The notes: a model not told the origin generated them from the letters alone. A stretch of 7,945 nt of DNA from an uncultured Prevotellaceae bacterium (GCA_945486445.1 CALYTD010000043.1:1-7945); one strand, 5' to 3'; positions 1-5,589 are shown, numbered from the stretch's first letter. Numbers and translations: made by a program.

Positions 1-258
1 TCCTTTCACCTGCGTGTACATCCCAGACACGCGCAATGCCATGTAAGGGTTAAGGATAGCGCGGAACACCAATGCTCCCGACGGCTGCATTCCCTTGAAC
101 AGCCCGTCGTTGAAGTCGCCCTGATAGGCGGTCATTCCCATTCCTGCGCCTATCTCCATGCGATATTCCACATCGTTCTGCGCTGCCGCTTTTATAGCGA
201 CAGCGAGGATGAGCAGCACCGCCAGGGTTGGTCTTATATATATATAATGTATGCGCAC
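1..258 (-). CDS. DUF6089/PorG-family outer-membrane protein, N-terminal part only
   Basis: The reading frame is open from a GTG at 258-256 to the left edge: 86 codons, no stop, C-terminus outside the window. The product begins with a signal peptide: an n-region with R2 and R9, a hydrophobic stretch LAVLLILAVAI, and a probable cut after AAA before QNDVEY. The mature start (VEYRMEIGAGMGMTAYQGD, then a GLF motif and LRVSGMYTQVKG) resembles the first beta-strands of DUF6089 proteins. That family includes PorG, an outer-membrane component tied to the type IX secretion system. GTG is chosen because no in-frame ATG precedes the signal peptide and a stop lies at 270-268. The gene starts 16 bp after the stop of the lipoprotein gene, so the two are probably one transcript. 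Codons 5-8 contain a (TA)6 tract. The family call rests on a short N-terminal stretch read by eye, and a role in type IX secretion is inferred. Confidence 0.72.
   Translation of the reverse strand, partial: MRIHYIYIRPTLAVLLILAVAIKAAAQNDVEYRMEIGAGMGMTAYQGDFNDGLFKGMQPSGALVFRAILNPYMALRVSGMYTQVKG
235..246. repeat. (TA)6 dinucleotide tract inside the PorG-like start
   Basis: Six TA units fall within codons 5-8 of the leftward PorG-like gene. A gain or loss of one unit would shift the frame just after initiation. The tract is short for a contingency locus, so variability is only a possibility. Confidence 0.75.
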
Positions 259-274
259 GTGAGGTTTTTACTCG

Positions 275-1720
275 TTATTCGTAATACTTGTCAGGTGTTT
301 TCCACGTCACCTTGTTCTGCTTTCCGCGCCATATAAGGCACTTGTCTGCTTCTTCTGCCGCATTGAGGTTTACGCCTATGATGTAGAAGTGGCCTTTTCC
401 GTCAGCTACCATCGTGGCGTTTTCTGCTGCCGTGAAGGCTGTTGGCACGTTCATGCTTGTTTGTGTGTGCCATGTAGCACCGCAGTCAGGCGAGTAATAC
501 ATGGTTGAGTATGGTGTTGCGGAGTTGTTTATTGGCTGTCCGCCGATGGCGAGTATGCCGTCAGCGTATGGCACTGCCACGAGGTTCTCCATGCGTGGCA
601 GGGTGTATTTATAGTTGTTCCACGCCACGTTGGTGTATGTCCACGCCTGTGGTGCTTTCTTGTCCACCACCTTGTTCCACACTACTGCGGTCTTGAACGT
701 TGCATCATCAGCGCCGCTGCGGGCTTTGTTGCCTATCATGGTGACACGTGCTACGTCGCTGTTCATCTTTGTTACTGCGGCTATCATGCTGATGTCGGTA
801 GTGGGGAGATACTGGCTATTGTCTATGTATGTGGCATCTTCCATGTCGTCCTGTCCCCATGTTGTACCGTAATCCTTTGATACCATTATTTTTCCGTCGG
901 TGCCTAAGGCGTACATCTCGTCTTTTATGCCGCCCAGCAGTGCCTGCAATGCCACGGCGGGTGTCACTGTCTTCCACGTAATGCCGTCGTTGGTGGAGTA
1001 TATCTTGCTGCCGTCATACACCTTCAGCGTGTCGTCATGTGTTGCTATTGAGGCTGTGGTAAGGTCTGCTCCACTCGGCATCGTGATGTCACCCCATGCC
1101 TGCCCGTCTTGTGATGACAGCAGTTTCACCGCTCCTGAGGCGTCTGAGCCCATGAGATACATGGTGTTTCCTGCCTGCACCGCCTTCATTTTTGTCATTG
1201 ATGCGATGGTTGCGTCATAGGGCATACGGCTCCATGTGAAGGAGTCGGCATATTCTTTGTGTACCACTATATCCACGGTGTAGTCCGCAACGTGCTGTCC
1301 GTCACTTGACACCACACGCAGTGTCCGCTGCGTCGAGTAGTCTATCGAATCAGCGGAGGAATACAGTGTCCAGTTGTCATCGGCTATATTCTTGAACATT
1401 GCCACGCCATTGTTCTTGGTGTATATTGTTGTCAGCACGCGTGACACGTCCGTCCCCACCACCAATGAGTCCTCGTTGTATATACGCTTGTTAATCTGGT
1501 CTATATACATCGGCACCGTGGAGGCGGAGTATGTGTATGAGTATGTGCTGTCATTACCTGCTGCGGTCTTTACTGTGCGGTAGCACCTCACCGTCCCCAG
1601 CGTAAATGTTGTAACGGCCGTATCTTCGTAAGTCACCGTTTCGTCATCGTTGCTAAGGCATGAAGTACATAGGCATACCACAGCGAGCATGATAGCCGAT
1701 AAGGTTATTCTTGATGTCAT
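275..1720 (-). CDS. DUF6242-type surface lipoprotein with Asp-box beta-propeller
   Basis: This 481-residue protein starts with a lipoprotein signal peptide (hydrophobic segment about residues 5-18, lipobox CTSC, lipidated Cys21). The lipid Cys is followed by LSNDDE, an acidic stretch like the Bacteroidetes lipoprotein export signal, so surface exposure is likely. Residues about 30-155 look like a beta-rich Ig-like domain, ending near a bacterial-Ig-like segment at 134-153. The rest carries four clear Asp-box (BNR) motifs S-x-D-x-G-x-x-W: 203-209 (SQDGQAW), 242-249, 281-288 and 410-417. These typify sialidase or photosystem-stability-type beta-propellers. No sialidase catalytic Arg triad was identified, so enzymatic activity is not claimed. 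The architecture fits DUF6242-annotated proteins, which I recall as neighbours of DUF6089 genes in Bacteroidales. Its role is unknown, probably envelope- or secretion-related. A candidate promoter lies at 1794-1801. Confidence 0.85.
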   Translation of the reverse strand: MTSRITLSAIMLAVVCLCTSCLSNDDETVTYEDTAVTTFTLGTVRCYRTVKTAAGNDSTYSYTYSASTVPMYIDQINKRIYNEDSLVVGTDVSRVLTTIYTKNNGVAMFKNIADDNWTLYSSADSIDYSTQRTLRVVSSDGQHVADYTVDIVVHKEYADSFTWSRMPYDATIASMTKMKAVQAGNTMYLMGSDASGAVKLLSSQDGQAWGDITMPSGADLTTASIATHDDTLKVYDGSKIYSTNDGITWKTVTPAVALQALLGGIKDEMYALGTDGKIMVSKDYGTTWGQDDMEDATYIDNSQYLPTTDISMIAAVTKMNSDVARVTMIGNKARSGADDATFKTAVVWNKVVDKKAPQAWTYTNVAWNNYKYTLPRMENLVAVPYADGILAIGGQPINNSATPYSTMYYSPDCGATWHTQTSMNVPTAFTAAENATMVADGKGHFYIIGVNLNAAEEADKCLIWRGKQNKVTWKTPDKYYE

Positions 1721-1739
1721 CAGTCTGTTTTTGTCAATA

Positions 1740-1762
1740 GGCGGCTATGTGGCCCTGCCGCC
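1740..1762 (-). promoter_or_regulatory. Leader hairpin of the lipoprotein gene
   Basis: A perfect 6-bp inverted repeat, GGCGGC (1740-1745) and GCCGCC (1757-1762), surrounds an 11-nt loop. It would form in the 5' leader of the lipoprotein transcript, about 20 nt before its ATG at 1720. It could act in translation or mRNA stability. In the other direction it is followed by TTTATTA, but no rightward gene ends here, so a terminator role is unlikely. Confidence 0.4.
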
Positions 1763-1793
1763 TTTATTACACGATTAATTTAGAAACCATCTG

Positions 1794-1801
1794 CAAAATT
1801 A
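1794..1801 (-). promoter_or_regulatory. Candidate -7 box for the lipoprotein/PorG genes
   Basis: On the minus strand this reads TAATTTTG, matching the Bacteroidetes -7 consensus TAnnTTTG, 74 bp upstream of the lipoprotein ATG. No convincing TTG -33 element lies 19-21 bp further upstream, only T-rich sequence, so the assignment is tentative. Confidence 0.45.
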
Positions 1802-1811
1802 CGCATAAAAT

Positions 1812-1875
1812 CTTGAAAATCGCACGTTTTTCTCATTTTATTATACAATTTATGAGCAAAAAGGTGATTTTTAAG
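1812..1875. repeat. Long imperfect AT-rich inverted repeat
   Basis: The arms are 1812-1836 (begins CTTGAAAATC, ends TTTTTCTCAT) and 1852-1875 (begins ATGAGCAAAA, ends GATTTTTAAG). About 21 of 25 positions pair, with a few bulges, around a 15-nt AT-rich loop. It sits just upstream of the candidate promoter of the lipoprotein gene. It could be a bidirectional terminator-like structure, a protein-binding site or a MITE remnant, and the sequence does not decide. No target-site duplication was recognised. Confidence 0.65.
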
Positions 1876-1918
1876 TTACGTTTACAAATTCTTCTTTGTG
1901 CGATATTCATCTTGTTAC

Positions 1919-2138
1919 GGCATGCCGCAAGCCGCCCTTTCGCTCCTGCCGGTATGCAATACCACGCCGATGGAATTGTGGCGAGGCGGACACGTTTTCG
2001 TGCATCGGCGGACGCACCAAGGTACGTCCCTACAACCGTACGGCCGGCACATTACCCGTATAAAGACGGTATGGCACGTTATGAGCGGCATATTGCCCGT
2101 ATGGAACGCCCCGATGCCCCAGCAAGGGGCGCACGCCC
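1919..2138. repeat. GC-rich mosaic of short repeats and palindromes
   Basis: Recurring words include GGCGGAC (1985 and 2007, 22 bp apart) and GGCAYRTTR (2046, 2073, 2087). The words GGCACATTACCCGTAT (2046-2061) and GGCATATTGCCCGTAT (2087-2102) match at 14 of 16 positions. Palindromes include GGACGCACC-AA-GGTACGTCC (2010-2029, one G-T mismatch) and GCCCC-agcaa-GGGGC (2116-2130). The composition resembles REP-like intergenic repeats, but no known family was matched. Confidence 0.55.
2010..2029. repeat. REP-like palindrome
   Basis: GGACGCACC and GGTACGTCC form a 9-bp inverted repeat with a two-base centre. On the minus strand it is preceded by TGTAGG. It is the most compact palindrome of the surrounding mosaic and could fold as a short hairpin in RNA or act as a dyad binding site. 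Confidence 0.5.
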
Positions 2139-2248
2139 GGATCGTAAACAGGTGAATATCGCGATGCTATCAGCACCTGTTCACCTCGCCATCAGCCGCT
2201 AACCGCATGGTTATCAGGTGCTGATTACGGTGCGAAAGGGTGCCGATT
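2139..2248 (-). repeat. Degenerate 22-bp-phased array sharing the AATCAGCACCT core
   Basis: Read on the minus strand, the two units nearest the SDR gene (2227-2248 and 2205-2226) begin AATCGGCACC and AATCAGCACCT. They match the paired units behind greA at 15/22 and 18/22 positions. Three units further, at 2139-2160, TCACCTGTTTACG stays in the same 22-bp phase and resembles GCACCTCTTTACG of the greA array. On the plus strand ATCAG recurs at 2169, 2191 and 2213, exactly 22 bp apart. ATCAGCACCTG (2169-2179) and CAGGTGCTGAT (2215-2225) form a perfect 11-bp inverted repeat around a nested AACC-gcat-GGTT dyad. Confidence 0.65.
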
Positions 2249-2262
2249 ACGGGGTAACACGC

Positions 2263-2302
2263 AAGCGGGGTGCGCCGACATGGTTACCGGCACACCCCGC
2301 TT
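2263..2302 (-). terminator. Hairpin terminator behind the SDR gene
   Basis: The 15-nt arms 2263-2277 (AAGCGGGGTGCGCCG) and 2288-2302 (CGGCACACCCCGCTT) enclose a 10-nt loop. The single DNA mismatch (2273/2292) becomes a G-U pair in RNA made from the minus strand, so the stem is fully paired in the SDR transcript. It begins 18 bp past the SDR stop. The trailing T content is modest in that direction. The better T-run lies on the plus-strand side, where no gene ends. Confidence 0.7.
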
Positions 2303-2319
2303 TTGTTATGTGTATTGGC

Positions 2320-3129
2320 TTACTTAGGCTGCTTTCCTATGTAGGCAAGTATGCCGCCGTCCACGTAGAGCACGTGGCCGTTCACCGCGTCAGATGCCTT
2401 TGAGGCGAGGAACACGGCGGGACCACCGAGTTCTGACGGGTCGAGCCAACGGCCGGCAGGTGTCTTTGCGCAGATGAAAGAATCGAACGGATGGCGTGAA
2501 CCGTCCGGCTGACGCTCACGCAGTGGCGCTGTCTGAGGTGTGGCGATGTAGCCCGGGCCTATGCCGTTGCACTGGATGTTGTACTCGCCGTACTCTGAAC
2601 AGATGTTGCGTGTGAGCATCTTCAGTCCGCCCTTGGCTGCCGCGTATGCTGAAACGGTCTCGCGGCCGAGCTCAGACATCATTGAGCAGATGTTGATAAT
2701 CTTGCCTTCCTTACGCTCCATCATCTCTGGCAGCACGGCAGCGGCACAGATGTAGGGTGCCACGAGGTCTATGTCGATTACCTGCTGGAACTCGGCGCGC
2801 TTCATTTCGTGCATAGGTATGCGCTTGATGATACCTGCGTTGTTCACGAGTATGTCTATCTGACCCACTTCCTGATGTATTTTCTCAACGAGAGCGTTTA
2901 CGCCTACCTCGTCAGTAACGTCACATACGTAGCCTTTTACGTTTGTGATGCCTGCTTCTTTATAGTTGGCGAGGCCTCTTTCGAGGGCTGCTTCGTTGAT
3001 GTCATTGAAGATAATGGTCTTCGCTCCCGCTGCCACGAAGGCCTTGGCGATGTTGAATCCTATGCCGTAGGAGGCACCTGTGATCCATGCGTTCTTTCCC
3101 TCAAGGGAGAAATTCTCTAAGTTTGCCAT
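2320..3129 (-). CDS. SDR-family oxidoreductase, gluconate 5-dehydrogenase (IdnO/Gno) type
   Basis: This 269-residue cytoplasmic classical short-chain dehydrogenase has a Rossmann cofactor motif TGASYGIG (17-24), an acidic residue after strand 2 (D43), NNAG (96-99), a catalytic Ser149, and Y162-AAA-K166. KIINICSM-SELGRET, KMLTR and NIQ-NGI-PGY closely follow E. coli IdnO, and the C-terminus VNGHVLYVDGG is typical, so reversible 5-ketogluconate/gluconate reduction is the best guess. A segment TPQTAPLRERQPDGSRHPF (197-214) differs from the enterobacterial form. The helix-4 position that usually holds the Asn of the N-S-Y-K tetrad reads DIDL, giving Asp121. KduD and other sugar-acid SDRs are alternatives, and the substrate cannot be fixed from sequence alone. 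The gene follows the CoA-transferase gene by 63 bp with no clear promoter between them, so co-transcription is likely. Confidence 0.88.
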   Translation of the reverse strand: MANLENFSLEGKNAWITGASYGIGFNIAKAFVAAGAKTIIFNDINEAALERGLANYKEAGITNVKGYVCDVTDEVGVNALVEKIHQEVGQIDILVNNAGIIKRIPMHEMKRAEFQQVIDIDLVAPYICAAAVLPEMMERKEGKIINICSMMSELGRETVSAYAAAKGGLKMLTRNICSEYGEYNIQCNGIGPGYIATPQTAPLRERQPDGSRHPFDSFICAKTPAGRWLDPSELGGPAVFLASKASDAVNGHVLYVDGGILAYIGKQPK

Positions 3130-3192
3130 AGTGATTGCAATTTTATTGGTTAATATTAGTTACATTAGTCTTATGCGTTTCACTGCTCCGCA

Positions 3193-4695
3193 CTACTTAA
3201 CATACTCTGCAAATTCTGTCAGGTGCATGTCTCCCTTGCGGCGAAGTGTGTCGTGCATGGCGAAGGCGGCGGGCAGATTGTGGTGTGTGTGTCCGCCGGT
3301 GGCTATGCTGAGGTATTCTCGCAGCAGTGGGCGGTAGTCTGGATGTGCACAGTTTTCGATGATGGTGCGCGCGCGTTCCAGTGGTGATTTTCCGCGCAGG
3401 TCGGCTATACCCTGTTCTGTTATTATCACGTTCACGTCGTGTTCTGAGTGGTCCTGATGGCTTACCATCGGCACTATGGAGGATATCAAGCCGCCTTTGG
3501 CAACGGAGGGACATGTGAAGATTGAGATGAAGGCGTTGCGCTCGAAGTCTCCTGAGCCGCCTATGCCGTTCATCATCTTTGTTCCTGAGATGTGGGTTGA
3601 GTTGGCATTGCCGTATATATCCACCTCTATTGCGGTGTTGATGGCTATCACTCCCAGTCGGCGTATCACCTCTGGGGAGTTTGAAATCTCCGAAGGACGC
3701 AGTGTCAGGTGCTTGGCGAAGTGGTCAATATTATCATATACCTTCATGAGGCACTCGTTGTCAACGGTGAGTGAGCAGGTGGACGCGTCTTTCACACGGC
3801 CGTCAAGCATCATGTCCACGATGGCATTCTGCAGCACCTCGGTGTAGATGTTGAAGTCCGGCACGTTCTTGTCCTGCCCCAGTGCGGCGAGAATGGCGTT
3901 GGCCGTGCTGCCTACTCCGCTTTGCAATGGCAGGAATTCTGGTGGTATGATGCCTCGTCTCATGTCGTTTACGAGGAACTGCGCCACGTTAGCGCCTATC
4001 TGGTCGGTCACGGGGTCTGAGCCTTTGAAGGCGCGTGCCTCGTCGGGAATGTTGCATTCTACTACTCCCACCACCTTTTTCTTTTCTACTTCGACGTATG
4101 GTGTGCCTATGCGGTCGCTTACCTTTGTTATCATTATCGGCTGTCGGCATGGTGGGTCGGCGGGTTCATAGACGTCATGCAGCAGTGATGCGCCTTCGCT
4201 ATGGAAGGTGTTGAGTTCGAGTATCACGTTTTCTGCCATGCGTGCTACTGAGGGGGCTATACCTCCTGCTGCGGTGAGATATACGTGGTATTTGTCTCCT
4301 GCGTCCTCTATTTTGCAGACTTCGAGTATTCCCCAGTTGAGTAGTCCGTAGAATCCGTAGCGTAATTCCTGCGCCATGTGTGAGAGATGCAGGTCGTTGT
4401 ACGCTATTTCATTCTTGTTTACGTGGCTACGGAAGTCTGGGTTCGTGGTGTATGGAGCGCGGAATTTTATTGCGTTCGCCGCTGCGAGGTCTCCGTCTGT
4501 GCTCTGTCCTGTGGAGGCTCCGGTGAATAGGCTCACCTTGAACTCGTTGCCTTTCTCGTGTTCACTGACTGCTATTTTTGCCAGTTCTTTTGTTACTGCC
4601 TTGGGGGCGCCTGCTGGTGTGAAGCCGCTAAGGCCCAGACTGTCGCCGTTTTTGATTAGGGATGCGGCCTCTTCGGCCGTGATTGTCTTATACAT
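3193..4695 (-). CDS. Acetyl-CoA hydrolase/transferase family protein (succinyl-CoA:acetate CoA-transferase type)
   Basis: Counted from the ATG at 4695-4693 this is a 500-residue class I CoA-transferase of the Cat1/AarC type, the usual length. Visible marks are GLSGFTPAGAPKAV (21-34), the oxyanion-region motif GVGSTANA (260-267), the candidate catalytic glutamate E286 in YTEVLQ, and NGIGGSGDF (376-384). It would move CoA between succinyl- or propionyl-CoA and acetate or succinate, part of succinate/acetate/propionate fermentation in Bacteroidales. The exact acyl pair is not readable from sequence. The frame stays open to 4821. The start at 4695 is preferred because the family begins near YKTITAEEA and because a strong promoter (4748-4779) lies inside the extended frame. 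The leader before this ATG is A-rich with no strong Shine-Dalgarno sequence, as is usual in this phylum. The SDR gene follows in the same direction. Confidence 0.9.
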   Translation of the reverse strand: MYKTITAEEAASLIKNGDSLGLSGFTPAGAPKAVTKELAKIAVSEHEKGNEFKVSLFTGASTGQSTDGDLAAANAIKFRAPYTTNPDFRSHVNKNEIAYNDLHLSHMAQELRYGFYGLLNWGILEVCKIEDAGDKYHVYLTAAGGIAPSVARMAENVILELNTFHSEGASLLHDVYEPADPPCRQPIMITKVSDRIGTPYVEVEKKKVVGVVECNIPDEARAFKGSDPVTDQIGANVAQFLVNDMRRGIIPPEFLPLQSGVGSTANAILAALGQDKNVPDFNIYTEVLQNAIVDMMLDGRVKDASTCSLTVDNECLMKVYDNIDHFAKHLTLRPSEISNSPEVIRRLGVIAINTAIEVDIYGNANSTHISGTKMMNGIGGSGDFERNAFISIFTCPSVAKGGLISSIVPMVSHQDHSEHDVNVIITEQGIADLRGKSPLERARTIIENCAHPDYRPLLREYLSIATGGHTHHNLPAAFAMHDTLRRKGDMHLTEFAEYVK

Positions 4696-4747
4696 ATCTT
4701 TTACCTTTTTATGTTGTATGTACTGTTGTTTTGTTTGTTTTTGACTG

Positions 4748-4779
4748 CAAAGATAAGCATTTCGCACGAAACCGCCAAA
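4748..4779 (-). promoter_or_regulatory. Bacteroidetes-type promoter of the CoA-transferase gene
   Basis: On the minus strand TTTG (4779-4776) is followed after 20 nt by TATCTTTG (4755-4748), an excellent fit to the TTTG-N19-21-TAnnTTTG consensus. Transcription should begin near 4741, giving a leader of about 45 nt before the ATG at 4695. This argues against the longer frame start at 4821. Confidence 0.82.
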
Positions 4780-4814
4780 TTTGTGCAGGAAAAAGAGTGA
4801 AAAATCCGTAAAAA

Positions 4815-4846
4815 CTTGCACGTTAATAAAATAATACTTACCTTTG
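4815..4846 (+). promoter_or_regulatory. Bacteroidetes-type promoter upstream of greA
   Basis: CTTG (4815-4818) is followed after 20 nt by TACCTTTG (4839-4846), matching the phylum consensus. Transcription should start near 4852, some 268 nt before the greA ATG. It lies back to back with the CoA-transferase promoter, and the two -33 elements are 35 bp apart. No second consensus promoter was found nearer to greA. Confidence 0.8.
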
Positions 4847-4851
4847 CACCT

Positions 4852-5061
4852 GGAAATGATGGTCTGACGGCCTTGCGCTGGTGGTTTCTTTACCTGCTTG
4901 TTGTGGGGCTGTGGTCAGGTCACGAGTAAGGATAGACGACATATTACATAGTTAAGGGATTCCGACTAAATGGCCCTGTATATATGGTGAGGCGGCAGCC
5001 ACGTGGGTACTGCCACCGCTGGTATATCAGGCGGACGCGAAGGTCGGGGTTCTTCTTTTTT
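4852..5061 (+). ncRNA. Candidate structured small RNA or long greA leader
   Basis: A strong promoter ends at 4846 and a T6 run lies at 5056-5061, bounding about 210 nt with no convincing ORF. The ends pair: GGCCTTGCG (4869-4877) with CGCGAAGGTC (5036-5045), one bulged G and one G-U. A central hairpin joins ATATTACA (4941-4948) to TGTATATAT (4977-4985) and continues with GGG/CCC and CC/GG around loop GACTAAAT. A second hairpin pairs GGCGGCAG (4991-4998) with CTGCCACC (5010-5017), one mismatch. A short GAAG/CTTC stem (5039-5055) precedes the T-run as a weak terminator. A rod closed by its ends with internal hairpins is reminiscent of 6S-like RNAs such as the Bacteroidales-1 motif, but I cannot confirm this. 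It may instead be a cis leader of greA. Confidence 0.5.
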
Positions 5062-5071
5062 GTCGTCTGCC
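5030..5071 (+). terminator. Possible weak terminator/antiterminator region before greA
   Basis: GAAG (5039-5042) and CTTC (5052-5055) form a short stem directly before T6 (5056-5061). An alternative stem, GGCGGACG (5030-5037) with CGTCTGCC (5064-5071), would enclose the T-run. The 5' closing strand at 4869-4877 competes for 5036-5045. The mutually exclusive pairings could allow partial termination before greA. This is inference from pairing alone. Confidence 0.35.
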
Positions 5072-5119
5072 GAAGTCCGCTAACCAGGGTATAAACATTC
5101 ATCATAAACTAAAAGAACT

Positions 5120-5584
5120 ATGGCATATATGTCAAAAGAAGGCTACGAGAATCTCGTGGCAGAACTACATCGCCTTGAGGCAATAGAGATGCCCAAGGCC
5201 AGTGCGGCTATCGCCGAGGCGCGTGACAAGGGAGACTTGTCTGAGAACTCCGAGTATGACGCGGCAAAAGAGGCTCAGGCTCATCTTGCCAACAAGATAA
5301 ACCAGTTGAAGAACACCATTGCCGATGCGAAGATAGTGGACAAGAGCCGTCTGGCAACAGACGCTGTGCAGTTGCTTTCAAAGGTGGAGATGGTGAATCT
5401 TACCACCAATGCCCGCATGACCTACACCATCGTGAGTGCCAACGAGGCCAACCTGCGCGAGGGAAAAATCTCTATTGAGACGCCAATAGCACAGGCTCTG
5501 CTGAACCACAAGGTAGGTGACGAGGTGGAAGCGAAGATTCCCCGCGGCACGCTGAAGCTGAGGATAGAGAACATCACATACTGA
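5120..5584 (+). CDS. greA: Transcription elongation factor GreA
   Basis: At 154 residues this is close to the usual GreA length (about 158). GreA binds the RNA polymerase secondary channel and stimulates cleavage of backtracked transcripts. The N-terminal coiled coil (about residues 5-75) contains the conserved tip ARDKGDLSENSEYDAAKE (34-51), with acidic residues D39 and E42 at the positions of E. coli D41 and E44. The C-terminal domain ends in a typical VGDEVEAKIPRGTLKLRIENI segment. The ATG at 5120 gives MAYMSKEGYENL, and Met4 is a less likely alternative start. The gene follows the candidate structured RNA and precedes the 22-bp repeat array and the HIT gene on the same strand. Confidence 0.97.
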   Translation: MAYMSKEGYENLVAELHRLEAIEMPKASAAIAEARDKGDLSENSEYDAAKEAQAHLANKINQLKNTIADAKIVDKSRLATDAVQLLSKVEMVNLTTNARMTYTIVSANEANLREGKISIETPIAQALLNHKVGDEVEAKIPRGTLKLRIENITY

Positions 5585-5589
5585 TACAC

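Larger units (their letters stand above)
1721..2319. other. 599-bp intergenic region: AT-rich half then GC-rich repeat mosaic
   Basis: No convincing gene lies between the lipoprotein start and the SDR stop. From about 1765 to 1915 the sequence is AT-rich and holds the candidate promoter and a long inverted repeat. From about 1919 to 2305 it turns GC-rich and is built of short related words, palindromes and 22-bp-phased units, ending in the SDR terminator. A plus-strand frame is open across much of it (1747-2202), but I do not call it a gene. Confidence 0.8.

Noticed and set aside
505..1583. Several plus-strand open frames over the lipoprotein gene
   Set aside because: They are antisense to a well-supported gene with a signal peptide and Asp-box repeats, and their products look random.
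1747..1851. Longer 151-codon plus-strand frame beginning at 1747
   Set aside because: It runs antisense through the lipoprotein leader, promoter and inverted repeat, with no recognisable domain. Only the sub-frame from 1852 is kept, as a low-interest observation.
2263..2302. Rightward terminator reading of the hairpin (T-run at 2301-2304)
   Set aside because: No plus-strand gene ends here. The G-U-compensated full stem and position just past the SDR stop fit a leftward terminator.
3138..3145. Promoter for the SDR gene (TAAAATTG on the minus strand)
   Set aside because: It has one mismatch to the -7 consensus and no -33 element, and it lies only 8 bp from the ATG.
4696..4821. N-terminal extension of the CoA-transferase to an ATG at 4821
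   Set aside because: The extra 42 residues match nothing expected in the family, and the strong promoter at 4748-4779 would lie inside the coding region.
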